Assembly (NCBI RefSeq): GCF_002043005.1
Contig: NZ_CP020331.1
Location: forward strand, 248,001 to 312,000
Length of the DNA: 64,000 nucleotides
Reading direction: 5' to 3'
Source of the DNA: Martelella mediterranea DSM 17316
GTDB lineage: Bacteria > Pseudomonadota > Alphaproteobacteria > Rhizobiales > Rhizobiaceae
In this document: positions 51,490 through 61,098 of the stretch, one piece after another
How positions within the stretch are numbered: position 1 is the first letter of the stretch
How the letters are laid out: each line of letters starts with the position of its first letter
Program-made: the position numbers and the translations under genes
Notes under the pieces: model-generated
Databases searched by the model: none
Seen by the model: the letters and a program-made list of their open reading frames with translations, nothing else
Told to the model about the DNA's origin: nothing

Positions 51490-53280
51490 TCAAAACGCCA
51501 TCTCGTCGAGCGCCATCATCGCGGACTTGCCGGAGCGGATCGCGGCGACGAGGCCGGCGGCCTGCGGCAGGATGCGGGTCATGTAGAACTGCGCGGTGAC
51601 GAGCTTGGCCTTGTAGAACTCGGGATCGTCGCATTCGCCATCGAGCGCGGCATGGGCGACCTTGGCGGTCCGCAGCCACATCACGCCGAGCGCGACGAGG
51701 CCGAAGAGCCGCAGATACTCGGTCGCGGCCGCACCGGCCTCCTCCGGGTCCCTCAGGCCCTTCTGCGCGATCTCGGCGGTGCAGAGCTGCAGCCCGCCAA
51801 AGGCCTTCGACAGCGGCTGAACCAGATCGGAAAGCCGGTCATCGTCGATCGCGGCATCGATTTCCGCGAGCGCCGGATGAAAGAACGCACGCAGATAGCG
51901 GCCCATATGCGCCGGCATCTTGCGGCCGACGAGGTCGAGCGCCTGCACGCCGTTGGTGCCCTCGTAGATCATCGAGATGCGGCTGTCGCGGACATATTGC
52001 TCCATGCCGTGATCGCGGATGAAGCCATGGCCGCCATAGACCTGCATGCCGATCGAGGCGGTTTCGAAGCCGAGATCGGTGAACAGCGCCTTGACGATCG
52101 GAGTCATCAGCGCGGTGAAATCCTCCGCTTCCTTGCGCGTTTCCGGATCGGGATGGTGCTTCATCATGTCGAGATTGCGCGCCACCCAGCCGCCAAGCGC
52201 ACGGCAACCCTCGACATTGGCGCGCATGGTCATCAGCATGCGGCGCACATCGGGGTGGACGATGATCGGATCGGCGGGCTTGTCGGGGTGTTTGGCGCCG
52301 GCAAGCGAGCGGCCCTGCAGCCGCTCCTTGGCATAGGCGACGGCGCCCTGATAGGCCGCTTCCGCCGCACCCAGCCCCTGAACGCCGACTGACAGCCGCT
52401 CGCTGTTCATCATCGTGAACATGGCGCGCATGCCCTTGTGCGGCTCGCCGACCAGCCAGCCGGTGGCCTCGTCGAACGACATCTGGCAGGTCGCAGAGGC
52501 CTTGATGCCCATCTTGTGCTCGATGCCCGAGCAGGTCACGCCATTGCGCTGGCCCGGCGTGCCATCGGCGTTCGGCAGGAATTTCGGCACCAGAAACAGG
52601 CTGATCCCCTTGACGCCCTTCGGCGCATCGGGAAGCCGCGCCAGCACCAGATGGATGATGTTTTCGGTGAGGTCATGCTCGCCGGCGGAGATGAATATCT
52701 TAGAGCCGGTGATCTTGTAGGAGCCGTCATCCTGCGGCTCCGCGCGGGTTCTGAGCAGGCCGAGATCGGTACCGCAATGGGCTTCCGTCAGGCACATCGT
52801 GCCCGACCACGTGCCCTCGACCATTTTCGGCAGATAGGTCTGCTTCAACTCCTCGCTCGCATGGTCGACGATCGCCTGATAGGCGCCGTGGGTGAGGCCC
52901 GGATAGAGGCCGAAGGAAAGATTGGCCGCGCAGCTCATCTCCTCCACCAGCTTGTTGATGGATTCCGGCAGGCCCTGCCCGCCCCATTCCGGAGCAGAGG
53001 CCATCGCCGTCCAGCCGCTTTCGGCAAACGCCTTGTAGGCTTCCTTGAAGCCCTTCGGCGTGCGCACGACGCCGTTTTCCAGCACGCAGCCCTCTTCGTC
53101 GCCGGTTGCGTTCAGCGGCAGCAGCACTTCGGTGCAGAACTTGCCTGATTCTTCCAGGATCGCGTCGGCCAGATCCGGCGTGACCTCTTCGAGACCGGGA
53201 ATCTCGGGGTAATCGCCGATGCCGATCAGTTCCTGCAGAACGAAACGCATGTCCCTTATGGGCGCATTATAGACTTGCAT
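51490..53280 (-). CDS. Acyl-CoA dehydrogenase (long, DmdC/FadE-like)
   Basis: A 596-residue acyl-CoA dehydrogenase. FAD-contact segments are MCLTEAHCGTDLGLLRT and KIFISAGEHDLTENI, and the catalytic Glu is in ISMIYEGTNGVQALDLVGRK. The extra C-terminal domain (about residues 470-596) is the form found in longer acyl-CoA dehydrogenases that act on medium and long chains. It makes the first double bond in beta-oxidation and passes electrons to EtfAB, encoded at 60-62 kb. The gene follows the FadB-type gene by 17 bases. Confidence 0.93.
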   Translation of the reverse strand: MQVYNAPIRDMRFVLQELIGIGDYPEIPGLEEVTPDLADAILEESGKFCTEVLLPLNATGDEEGCVLENGVVRTPKGFKEAYKAFAESGWTAMASAPEWGGQGLPESINKLVEEMSCAANLSFGLYPGLTHGAYQAIVDHASEELKQTYLPKMVEGTWSGTMCLTEAHCGTDLGLLRTRAEPQDDGSYKITGSKIFISAGEHDLTENIIHLVLARLPDAPKGVKGISLFLVPKFLPNADGTPGQRNGVTCSGIEHKMGIKASATCQMSFDEATGWLVGEPHKGMRAMFTMMNSERLSVGVQGLGAAEAAYQGAVAYAKERLQGRSLAGAKHPDKPADPIIVHPDVRRMLMTMRANVEGCRALGGWVARNLDMMKHHPDPETRKEAEDFTALMTPIVKALFTDLGFETASIGMQVYGGHGFIRDHGMEQYVRDSRISMIYEGTNGVQALDLVGRKMPAHMGRYLRAFFHPALAEIDAAIDDDRLSDLVQPLSKAFGGLQLCTAEIAQKGLRDPEEAGAAATEYLRLFGLVALGVMWLRTAKVAHAALDGECDDPEFYKAKLVTAQFYMTRILPQAAGLVAAIRSGKSAMMALDEMAF

Positions 53281-53297
53281 GGTTTTCGTCCTCTTTC

Positions 53298-55631
53298 CTA
53301 GTTTCTCAGGGGTTTGCCGGTTTCGATGACGCTCTCGAACCGGTCGAGCGTCTTCTTTGTCTTGACGAGACGCATGAAGCTTTCGTGTTCCAGTTCGAGA
53401 ATCGTGTCCTCATCCACCGGGTCGATGATGTCGGTGTCGCCGCCGGTCAAGACGGTCGCGAGCTCGCGCGCCACCGTCAGGTCGTGCGGCGTGGCGATCC
53501 CGCGCCGGGCAAAGCCCTCGGCGGCCATTTCAAGGGCTATCTTGCCCGAGGGGCCGGGCAGCACGATTTCCTGCGGTTCCGGCGGCTGATAGCCGTCGAC
53601 CATGGCAAGCGCGCGCGCCTTGGCATCGGCCAGAAGCCGGTAGCGGTTCATGGTCACGCCGTCATCCTTGCCGAGGAACAGGAGCTCCCGCGCCTCGTCG
53701 GCCGACTTGGCGACGGTCGCGGTCGACAGCATTTCGAAGACCTTGGCCGTTGCCGGCATCGGGCCTTTCGGGGCTGCCGGATTGTTCTGCCAGCGGGTCA
53801 GCATTTCCCGGCATCCGCCCCAGGCAGGCACCAGGCCGACGCCGCATTCCACGAGGCCGATATAGGTTTCGGCATGCGCCTGCACCGCATCGGAATGCAG
53901 CACGATCTCGCAGCCGCCGCCAAGCGCCATGCCGGAGGGCGCGGCAACCACGGGGAACGGCGCGTATTTCAGCTTGCGATAGGTCGCCTGACCGTTGCTG
54001 ACCAGCTTCTCGATCTCGCCCCAGGCGGCGATATTGGCGGCAAACAGCGCGAGGCCCAGATTGGCGCCGACCGAGAAATTCGTGCCCTCATTGTAGATCA
54101 CCAGCGCCTTGTAGTTCTTCTTCACAAGCCCGATGGTCTTGTCGAGCAGCGTCATGATCTGGTCGTCCATGGCGTTGGCCTTCGAGGTGAACTCGAAGCA
54201 CACGACGCCATCGCCGATATCCCAGAGCGCGGCCGAACCGTTCTTCAGAAGCGGCTCGCTGACGCGCTTGATATCCTCGAGCATCAGCACGCCCTCGGGC
54301 CGCGCGATATCGCGATAGCTGCCGTCCGGCTGGAGGGCCTGACGCTTTCCATCCTCGATGCGGTAGAATGTGCGCTCGCCCACCTTTTCCAGCACGTCGG
54401 GAACAGGAATATTTTCCTCACGCATCCGCGCGACGAGCCAGGGCGCGCCGATCATGTCGATCAGTTCGAACGGACCCCAGCGCCAGTTGTAGCCAAGCCG
54501 CATGACCTCATCGATCGCCGCGATATCGTCGGCGGCGTCGCCGACGAGGCTTGCCGCATAGGACAGCGTATTGGCCATGACGCCGAAGGCATAGCGGCCG
54601 AGCGGCCCGTCGATTTCCATCACCTGACGCGGCTTGCGCGCAGCCTTCAGTTCGGGGCTCTCGACCTTTGCGGAGGTGCTGTAGCGGCCGCTCCCAAGGT
54701 CGATCGCTTCCTTGATCTTCCGGCCGCCCTCGCGGTTCAGCCGGTAGAAGCCGCCCTTGCCCTTGCGCCCGGTATAGCCGTCGGCGATCATCTTGTTGAC
54801 CAGCGGCAGGTCGCGGTTGGTCGCGTGGAACATGTCGCCGTCCGGCAACGCACTCTTCAGGCTCGCGCCGATATGCGGCATCAGGTCGAGGCCGACGAGA
54901 TCGATCAGGCCGAAAATGCCGGTCTTGGGAATGCCGAAGGGCTTGCCCATCACGGCGTCGGCCTCTTCCACCGTCAGCCCTTCTTCCATGGCCTTCAGCA
55001 CGCCGAGCTGGATCCAGGTGACGCCGAGGCGGTTGGCGACGAAACCGGGACGATCGTTGCAGACGACGACGCTCTTGCCGAGCTTGCGATCGGCGAAATC
55101 GGTCACGCTCGCGGCGAGCGCTTCGTTCGTGTCAGGGCCCGTCACCAGTTCCATCAGCCGCATGTAGCGCGGCGGATTGAAGAAGTGGGTGATCATGAAA
55201 TCACGGACGAACGCCTCCGGCATGCCCTCCACAAGGCGCGCAAGCGGAATGGTCGAGGTGTTCGACGAGATCGCCGTGCCCGGCTTGCGCACGGCGTCGA
55301 TCCGGCGGTAGAGCGCCTGCTTGACATCGAGCTTTTCGACAACGACCTCGATGATCCAGTCGACGCCGGCCAACTTTTCGAGATCGTCCTCGATATTGCC
55401 GGTTTCAACCAGCTTCGCGGCCCGTTTCGACATGAACGGCGCGGGATCGGCCTTCTTCATCCTGGCGAGCGCGGTTTCCGCGATCACGTTGCGGTTGGCA
55501 GCACCCTCCGGCACGATGTCCAGCAGCAGCACCTTGTGACCGGCATTGGCGACCTGGGCGGCAATGCCCGATCCCATCACGCCGGAGCCGATAACGGCAA
55601 CCGTGTTGATCTTGAATTCGCTATCAGACAT
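53298..55631 (-). CDS. Bifunctional 3-hydroxyacyl-CoA dehydrogenase/enoyl-CoA hydratase
   Basis: A 777-residue fusion in which the dehydrogenase comes first and the hydratase last, the reverse of enteric FadB. The N-terminal NAD loop is VAVIGSGVMGSGIAAQVANAG, the HCDH signature is DFMITHFFNPPRYMRL-MELV, and the catalytic His pair lies in this region. The C-terminal crotonase part has FSVGANLGLALFAAN, APSGMALGGGCEIVLHSDAVQ and GLVECGVGLVPAWGGCREML. ATG 55631 overlaps the thiolase stop (ATGA). The longer frame's first 16 residues are rejected. It carries steps two and three of beta-oxidation. Confidence 0.93.
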   Translation of the reverse strand: MSDSEFKINTVAVIGSGVMGSGIAAQVANAGHKVLLLDIVPEGAANRNVIAETALARMKKADPAPFMSKRAAKLVETGNIEDDLEKLAGVDWIIEVVVEKLDVKQALYRRIDAVRKPGTAISSNTSTIPLARLVEGMPEAFVRDFMITHFFNPPRYMRLMELVTGPDTNEALAASVTDFADRKLGKSVVVCNDRPGFVANRLGVTWIQLGVLKAMEEGLTVEEADAVMGKPFGIPKTGIFGLIDLVGLDLMPHIGASLKSALPDGDMFHATNRDLPLVNKMIADGYTGRKGKGGFYRLNREGGRKIKEAIDLGSGRYSTSAKVESPELKAARKPRQVMEIDGPLGRYAFGVMANTLSYAASLVGDAADDIAAIDEVMRLGYNWRWGPFELIDMIGAPWLVARMREENIPVPDVLEKVGERTFYRIEDGKRQALQPDGSYRDIARPEGVLMLEDIKRVSEPLLKNGSAALWDIGDGVVCFEFTSKANAMDDQIMTLLDKTIGLVKKNYKALVIYNEGTNFSVGANLGLALFAANIAAWGEIEKLVSNGQATYRKLKYAPFPVVAAPSGMALGGGCEIVLHSDAVQAHAETYIGLVECGVGLVPAWGGCREMLTRWQNNPAAPKGPMPATAKVFEMLSTATVAKSADEARELLFLGKDDGVTMNRYRLLADAKARALAMVDGYQPPEPQEIVLPGPSGKIALEMAAEGFARRGIATPHDLTVARELATVLTGGDTDIIDPVDEDTILELEHESFMRLVKTKKTLDRFESVIETGKPLRN

Positions 55632-56767
55632 CAGATTCGCTCCAGAATGGTTGCGATGCCCTGGCCGCCGCCGATGCACTGGGTGGCGAGCGCATACTTG
55701 CCGCCCTCGCGCTGCAACAGCGACGCCGCCTTGCCGACGATGCGCGCGCCGGTGGCGCCGAGCGGATGACCGAGCGCGATGGCGCCGCCATCGATATTGA
55801 TCCGGTCTTCGGCAAGGCCGAGATCGCGGATGCAGGCCAGCGACTGGCTGGCGAAGGCTTCGTTAAGCTCGATCACATCCATGGCGCCGGCATCGAGGCC
55901 GGCGCGCTCCAGCGCCTTGCGGCTGGCGCCGACCGGGCCGATGCCCATGATTTCCGGCGCGCAACCGCTGATGCCGACGGAGGTCAGGCGGGCGAGCGGC
56001 GTCAGGCCGTTTTTCATCGCATACTCCTCCGAGCACACCAGCACGGCCGAAGCGCCATCCGTCAGCGGCGAGGAGGTGCCGGCGGTGACCGTGCCGTTGG
56101 CCGAGAAGGCCGGTTTCAGGCCGGCCAGCGCCTCGGGTGTGGTTTCCGGACGGATGCAGCCGTCTTCAGAAACCGTTCCGCCCTTCACGCTGATCGGCAC
56201 GATCTCGTCCTTCAGCCGTCCTTCGCTGCGGGCAGCGGTGGCCTTTTCCTGGCTCTTCACGGCAAAGGCTTCCTGTTGCTCACGCGAAATCTGCCATTTG
56301 GTCGCGATGTTTTCCGCCGTGTCGCCCATGCCGATATAGGCGCCCGGCACCTTGGCGTAGAGCGCGGGGTTCGGCATTGGGTTGAAGCCGGTCATCGGCA
56401 CCCGGCTCATGCTTTCCACGCCCGCGCAGATGAAGACTTCGCCGGCGCCGAGCTGGATCTGGCCGGCGGCCATGTGGATCGACTGCATCGAGGAGCCGCA
56501 AAAGCGATTGACCGTGACGCCGCCGACCGACTGCGGCAGATCCGCCATCAGCACCACGAGACGGCCGAGATTAAAGCCCTGCTCGGCTTCCGGAAAGGCG
56601 CAGCCGAGGATCAGGTCCTCGATGTCCTCCATCTTGACGCCGGTCTTCTCGACCAGCCCGCGCACCACCTGGGCCGCCAGATCATCCGGACGGACACGGG
56701 CCAGTTCGCCCTTGGTGGCAAGTGAAAACGGCGAGCGCTGATAGCCCGCGATGACAACGTTGGTCAT
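55631..56767 (-). CDS. 3-ketoacyl-CoA thiolase/acetyl-CoA acyltransferase
   Basis: A 378-residue degradative thiolase: nucleophilic Cys in VNRFCGSSMQSIHMAAGQI, the His of GHPLGATGARIVG and the C-terminal CIGGGQGIATIL with the second Cys. It releases acetyl-CoA in the last step of beta-oxidation. First gene of the fadAB-type operon (thiolase, fusion enzyme, acyl-CoA dehydrogenase, SCP2). No clear MerR-type operator is seen before it, only a weak AAACGTGATGTTT element at 56782-56794. Confidence 0.93.
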   Translation of the reverse strand: MTNVVIAGYQRSPFSLATKGELARVRPDDLAAQVVRGLVEKTGVKMEDIEDLILGCAFPEAEQGFNLGRLVVLMADLPQSVGGVTVNRFCGSSMQSIHMAAGQIQLGAGEVFICAGVESMSRVPMTGFNPMPNPALYAKVPGAYIGMGDTAENIATKWQISREQQEAFAVKSQEKATAARSEGRLKDEIVPISVKGGTVSEDGCIRPETTPEALAGLKPAFSANGTVTAGTSSPLTDGASAVLVCSEEYAMKNGLTPLARLTSVGISGCAPEIMGIGPVGASRKALERAGLDAGAMDVIELNEAFASQSLACIRDLGLAEDRINIDGGAIALGHPLGATGARIVGKAASLLQREGGKYALATQCIGGGQGIATILERI

Positions 56768-56993
56768 GGTTTACTCCCGGCAAACGTGATGTTTTGGATT
56801 GAAAATAGAAAGCGATGCGCATTAGCGCGAGGCGCCCGGCCTTCAGACGCAATGCGTTGGTCGCCGGTTCCGCCCGAACGGGCAACCGGCAATGAACATG
56901 TGGCAGTGATTGGGGGCAACAGGGACGCGGGCATCCCTTTGAACGTTGCGGAAGAAGCTACGACGACAGGGTCGCCCGATCCACCGGCGCGGA

Positions 56994-57389
56994 TCAGCTG
57001 GCGAGCTTGCCCGCCTTTTGTGACAGCCGTTCTTCGGTTTCGCGCACGACGGTCTTCAATTCCGAGAGGGTGAGGTCGATCGCGACCTTCTGCTCTTCCA
57101 GAAGCTGGATGCGTTCGTGCACCGCCCGCAACAGCGCCGTCAACTGCTCCTGCTGCGTATGGTCGACCTTGTAAAGGTCCAGAAACTCCTTGATCTCCTC
57201 CAGCGAGAAGCCAAGCCGCTTGCCGCGCAGAATGAGGATCAGACGGGCGCGGTCGCGCTGCGTGTAGATGCGCGTCTTTCCGGCCCGGCCCGGGGTTATC
57301 AAACCCTTGGTCTCGTAGAACCGCAAGGCCCGTGGCGTGAGCCCGAGCTCTTCGGCCAACTGGGTCACGGTAAAAAACTGATCCGCCAC
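56994..57389 (-). CDS. MerR-family regulator of fatty-acid/acyl-CoA genes
   Basis: A 131-residue MerR protein: FFTVTQLAEELGLTPRALRFYETKGLITPGR is the winged helix and IKEFLDLYKVDHTQQEQLTALLRAVHERIQLLEEQK the dimerisation coil; there is no long effector domain. GTG 57389 is chosen because GAGAAGG lies 6 bases upstream and residue 2 onward fits MerR starts; ATG 57422 is an alternative adding 11 residues. Small MerR proteins of this type (LiuR-like) control acyl-CoA catabolism. An ATKAC-N6-GTMAT palindrome lies at the fadD/merR junction. Confidence 0.85.
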   Translation of the reverse strand: MADQFFTVTQLAEELGLTPRALRFYETKGLITPGRAGKTRIYTQRDRARLILILRGKRLGFSLEEIKEFLDLYKVDHTQQEQLTALLRAVHERIQLLEEQKVAIDLTLSELKTVVRETEERLSQKAGKLAS

Positions 57390-57431
57390 GTAAAACCTTC
57401 TCTTTCTTGAGCGATTCACCATAGCGGCCCC

Positions 57432-57447
57432 CTGACCTATCCGTCAA
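57432..57447. promoter_or_regulatory. MerR-type operator before merR
   Basis: CTGAC-CTATCC-GTCAA has inverted TGAC/GTCA arms with a 6-base centre, overlapping the fadD stop and just upstream of merR. It fits the pattern seen before etfB and fadL and would allow autoregulation. Confidence 0.5.
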
Positions 57448-59206
57448 CATGACTGTCTGCCTCCCCGACATTCACCTTTGCGCCATCATGAGAGGCACGA
57501 CGCTCTTCCTCGATCAATTCCTTTTTCGAAAGCTTGCCGACCATGGTCCTCGGCAGCGTATCGCGAATTTCGATGTCGCGCGGCAATTCAATCTTGGAGA
57601 GACGCGGAACCAGGAATTCATGCAGCTCCTCGACCGTGACCTGCGCGTCCTTGCGCAACGAAACGAAGGCCTTCGGCCGCTCCCCGCGATACGCGTCATG
57701 AACGCCGATGACGATCGCTTCCGCCACCGCATCGTGCTCGTAAAGCGCCTCCTCGATGACGCGGGGATAGACGTTATAGCCCGAGCAGATGATCAGGTCC
57801 TTCAGCCGGTCGACGAGATAGAGATAGCCGTCTTCATCCAGATAGCCGACATCGCCGGTTCGAAGCGCGCCGTCGCGCAGCACATGGGCGGTCTCGTCCG
57901 GACGGTTCCAGTAGCCCGACATTACCTGCGGACCGCGCACCCAGAGCTCGCCCTTGACGCCTGTCGGCAGCAGCACCGCCGGATTTTCGGAATCCCGGAT
58001 TTCCAGCGTCGTCCCCGCCATGGGAAGACCGGCGGACCCCGGACGCCCCGGACTGCCGTCCAGCGGATTGACGGAGACGACCGGCGAACACTCCGTCAGG
58101 CCGTAGCCTTCCGCAAGCCGGCACCCGGTCAGCTTTTCGAAGTCGACGCGAACTTCATTCGGCAGCGGCGCCCCGCCTGAGATGCACAGTTTCAGAGATT
58201 CGAGATGAACCTTGCGCGTTTGCGCGACGCTGTTGATCGCCCCGTAGATTGTGGGAACGGCCGGGAACAGCGTCGGTTTGCGTCGCTCCATCAGCGGGAT
58301 CAGTTCATCGCGATTGAAACGCGGCACCAGAAGCATCGAGGCGCCGATCTGCACCGCATAGAGCATGCAGACGGTCATCGCGAAGACGTGGAAAAAGGGC
58401 AGCACGCACATCACCATCTCTTCGCCCTCGACCAGCAGACCGCACTGGTTGCCCTGGTGCACCAGCTGGCGCGCATTTGCGACCAGCGCGCCATGCGACA
58501 GCATGGCGCCTTTCGGCACCCCGGTCGTGCCGCCGGTATATTGCAGGACGGCAATATCGGACGGGGCGGTTTCGATTTTCGGAACGGGGGCGTTTGCGGC
58601 ATCCCGCATCAGCGCGTCGAAACGCAGATGCTGCTGATCGTCGGGAATCCGCGCCAGGTCGGAGCGCTTGAACAGGCGAAACAGCAGACCCTTCATCGAT
58701 GGCAGGGCCTTTGCCATCGGGCAAATGACCACCTGTTTCAGACCCGTTTCGCCAACGATGGAGCCCAGATTTCCGTAAACCGCCGCAAGATCGAGCGTGA
58801 TCATGAACTCGGTTCCGGAATCGCGAACCTGATCGCGAATTTCGCGGCCGGTATAGAGAGGATTGAAGTTGACGACGATGCCGCCCGCCTTCAGCACGGC
58901 AAAGAAGCTAATGACCGAATACGGACAATTGGGAAGGCAGAGGCCGACGCGCGTGCCCTTGCGAACACCAACGGACGCAAGCCCCGCGGCAAACCGGTCG
59001 GACAGGGCATCAATCTCGCTATAAGTCCAGGTTCGGTCAAAGAACTCCACGGCCGCTTTATCAGCGAAGCGTGCGACCGATTCAGCCAGAAATGCCGTCA
59101 GCGTATCGGCGTTCCGGCTCGCGGCGCCATTGGCCGCCCAAGCCTCAGTGCGGTTGGGCGTATCTGCCCCGCCGCCCGGCGTTTCGGTATCGAAATCCTC
59201 TTGCAC
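57437..59206 (-). CDS. fadD: Long-chain fatty acid-CoA ligase (FadD-like)
   Basis: A 589-residue AMP-forming acyl-CoA synthetase. The P-loop is LQYTGGTTGVPKGAML, the A5 motif EGYGLTECSP, the adenylate Asp in LRTGDVGYLDEDGYL, the hinge in VDRLKDLIICSGYNVYP and the catalytic Lys in GKLSKKEL. It activates long-chain fatty acids for oxidation. GTG 59206 (VQEDFD) is chosen for its GGAGGAGG ribosome site; GTG 59254 would add 16 residues. The divergent thioesterase gene shares the promoter region, which has MerR-type palindromes. Confidence 0.92.
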   Translation of the reverse strand: MQEDFDTETPGGGADTPNRTEAWAANGAASRNADTLTAFLAESVARFADKAAVEFFDRTWTYSEIDALSDRFAAGLASVGVRKGTRVGLCLPNCPYSVISFFAVLKAGGIVVNFNPLYTGREIRDQVRDSGTEFMITLDLAAVYGNLGSIVGETGLKQVVICPMAKALPSMKGLLFRLFKRSDLARIPDDQQHLRFDALMRDAANAPVPKIETAPSDIAVLQYTGGTTGVPKGAMLSHGALVANARQLVHQGNQCGLLVEGEEMVMCVLPFFHVFAMTVCMLYAVQIGASMLLVPRFNRDELIPLMERRKPTLFPAVPTIYGAINSVAQTRKVHLESLKLCISGGAPLPNEVRVDFEKLTGCRLAEGYGLTECSPVVSVNPLDGSPGRPGSAGLPMAGTTLEIRDSENPAVLLPTGVKGELWVRGPQVMSGYWNRPDETAHVLRDGALRTGDVGYLDEDGYLYLVDRLKDLIICSGYNVYPRVIEEALYEHDAVAEAIVIGVHDAYRGERPKAFVSLRKDAQVTVEELHEFLVPRLSKIELPRDIEIRDTLPRTMVGKLSKKELIEEERRASHDGAKVNVGEADSHVDG

Positions 59207-59268
59207 GCCTCCTCCTTTTTGCGCGGACACCCTCCTCAAGGTTTCCCTCCGCACAATTTTCCTTCGAC

Positions 59269-59309
59269 ATGACCATTACGATATCCTATAAACGTATACG
59301 TCATATAAT
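59269..59309. promoter_or_regulatory. Divergent fadD/thioesterase promoter with tandem MerR-type sites
   Basis: TAAAC-GTATAC-GTCAT at 59289-59304 is a near-perfect palindrome of the ATKAC-N6-GTMAT type. Exactly 20 bases upstream, ATGAC-CATTAC-GATAT (59269-59284) keeps one good arm. TATAAT at 59304-59309 is a possible -10 box for the rightward thioesterase gene and abuts the operator. Confidence 0.65.
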
Positions 59310-59390
59310 TCAAGACCGATGTTGACGGATCTGGCACGGACCTTGAAGACAGTGTATTCCCACGGTTACAGAAGGGTTTGGGGCATCAGC

Positions 59391-59951
59391 ATGTATGTTT
59401 GGGGAAGACTGATCAGGGCCATGATCAAAGCGAAATTCGCACCTGCGATCCACCCGCCTGAAGATATCTCCTCGATTGTCCTGCGAGTCTGGCCCCAAGA
59501 CCTCGATATCAATATGCACGTGAACAATGGCAGATATCTGGCCTTCATGGATATTGGCCGGTTCGATCTGCTGGCCCGATCCGGGCTCGGCGCACAGGTA
59601 TTGCGCGAGAAATGGCAGCCTGTTCTGACCGGGGTGAACGCGCGTTACCGGCGCTCGCTTGGGGTCTTTCAGCGGTTCCGGCTCGAAACCAGGCTCGCCG
59701 GCTGGACAGAGAACTCGCTTTTCATGGAGCACCGTATCATACCGCTCAGCGGCCCACACAAGGGCGAGGTCGCGGTGACGGCGACAGTGCGCGCGGTGAT
59801 GCTGAAGGATGGCCGAAAGCTGCCCGCGACGGAGATGCTCGCCCCGCTCGGCCCGCTGCCGGAAAGCCCGCCGCTGCCGGAAGCCTACGCACTGCTGATG
59901 TCGCCGGAGGAACGGGCGAGAGCCAGTGGCGGCGAGGACGCCAAGACGTAA
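59391..59951 (+). CDS. Acyl-CoA thioesterase (hot-dog fold, 4HBT/FadM-like)
   Basis: A 186-residue hot-dog thioesterase: VLRVWPQDLDINMHVNNGRYLAFMDIGRFDLL holds the D-x-D/N-x-H-x-N-N signature, followed by the WTENSLFMEHRI strand. It releases free acids from acyl-CoA, perhaps preventing trapping of CoA during growth on fatty acids. ATG 59391 (MYVWGRL) is chosen because family members start there and the leader up to it contains the promoter; ATG 59319 is too near the -10 box. Confidence 0.88.
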   Translation: MYVWGRLIRAMIKAKFAPAIHPPEDISSIVLRVWPQDLDINMHVNNGRYLAFMDIGRFDLLARSGLGAQVLREKWQPVLTGVNARYRRSLGVFQRFRLETRLAGWTENSLFMEHRIIPLSGPHKGEVAVTATVRAVMLKDGRKLPATEMLAPLGPLPESPPLPEAYALLMSPEERARASGGEDAKT

Positions 59952-60006
59952 ACAGCACGGGCCGGATGACCGCCCCCATGAGGCGAAGGCCTAGAGGCCG
60001 ATATGC

Positions 60007-60120
60007 TCCGCCGGTCAGGGGATTGGCGCGATCGACGACATCCCGACGGTGGCGGCGCTCATCGACCGGTTTGATGCCGAATACCGCGCCGCTTGCGCAC
60101 GGCTCTGGGAGCCGGCATAA
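60007..60120 (+). pseudogene. Nitronate monooxygenase-like C-terminal remnant
   Basis: About 37 codons ending in TAA 60118-60120 read SAGQGIGAIDDIPTVAALID then RFDAEYRAACARL, the C-terminus of 2-nitropropane dioxygenase/nitronate monooxygenases. The rest of the gene is not present on either side, so this is a relic between the thioesterase and etfA. Confidence 0.6.
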
Positions 60121-60168
60121 CAAAAGCCGGCCGGAACCATCGCGCCGGCGGGCTTTGCATGGCAGAAC

Positions 60169-61098
60169 TCAGAGCTTTTCGGTCAGCTCTGGCACCGCAT
60201 CGAAAAGATCGGCGACAAGGCCGTAATCCGCGACCTGGAAGATCGGCGCTTCCTCGTCCTTGTTGATCGCGACGATCACCTTCGAATCCTTCATGCCGGC
60301 CAGATGCTGGATCGCGCCGGAAATGCCGCAGGCGATATAGATGTCCGGGGCCACCACCTTGCCGGTCTGGCCGACCTGCCAGTCGTTCGGCGCATAGCCG
60401 GAATCGACGGCGGCGCGCGAGGCGCCGACGGCCGCGCCGAGCTTGTCGGCGAGCTTTTCGATGATCGCGAACTGTTCGGATGAGCCCACGCCGCGCCCGC
60501 CGGAAACCACGATGCGGGCCGAGGTCAGTTCCGGCCGGTCGCTTTCGGCAACCTTGTCGGCCACCCATTCGGACGCGACCGTCGCATCCGGCGCGCTCAC
60601 CTGCTCGACCGGCGCCGCACCGCCCGCGCCCGCCGCCTCGAAACCCGATGTGCGGATGGTCAAAACCCGCACCGGATCGCGCGACTTCACCGTCTGGATC
60701 GCATTGCCGGCGTAGATCGGCCGATCGAAGGTCTCGGCGTCGAGAATGGCGGTGACATCCGAAATGATCATGACATCGAGCCGGGCGGCGACGCGCGGCA
60801 GGATGTTCTTGCCGTCGCTGGTCGCGGGCGCGGCGATCACGTCGTAATCGCCCGCAAGCGTGACGATCAACTCGGCGGTCGATTCCGCCAGCCGGTGGGA
60901 GAGCGCATCGGCGTGGGCCACAAGCACCTTCGAAACGCCGTCGATCCGCGCGGCCTCGCCGGCGGCGGCGGAAAGGCCCGCACCGGCAACAAGCAGGGTG
61001 ACCTCCCCGAGGCCGGAGACGGCCCTGACCGCCCGCGCGGTCGCATCGCGAACCAGAGCGTCGCCGCTGGTTTCGGCAAGCAAAAGAACAGACATCAC
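60169..61098 (-). CDS. etfA: Electron transfer flavoprotein alpha subunit
   Basis: A 309-residue EtfA. The C-terminal FAD domain has [38 protein letters not shown] and [16 protein letters not shown], all conserved in EtfA. It accepts electrons from acyl-CoA dehydrogenases, here probably the one at 51490-53280, and passes them to ETF-quinone oxidoreductase. ATG 61098 overlaps the etfB stop. Confidence 0.95.
   Translation of the reverse strand: MMSVLLLAETSGDALVRDATARAVRAVSGLGEVTLLVAGAGLSAAAGEAARIDGVSKVLVAHADALSHRLAESTAELIVTLAGDYDVIAAPATSDGKNILPRVAARLDVMIISDVTAILDAETFDRPIYAGNAIQTVKSRDPVRVLTIRTSGFEAAGAGGAAPVEQVSAPDATVASEWVADKVAESDRPELTSARIVVSGGRGVGSSEQFAIIEKLADKLGAAVGASRAAVDSGYAPNDWQVGQTGKVVAPDIYIACGISGAIQHLAGMKDSKVIVAINKDEEAPIFQVADYGLVADLFDAVPELTEKL

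Noticed and set aside
53385..55769. 794-codon frame on the plus strand
   Set aside because: Antisense to the FadB-type fusion gene, which has full domain matches; the long open frame comes from high GC.
56782..56794. AAACGTGATGTTT before the thiolase operon as a further MerR operator
   Set aside because: Its arms are AAAC/GTTT with a 5-base centre, unlike the 6-base centre and ATKAC/GTMAT arms of the other sites.
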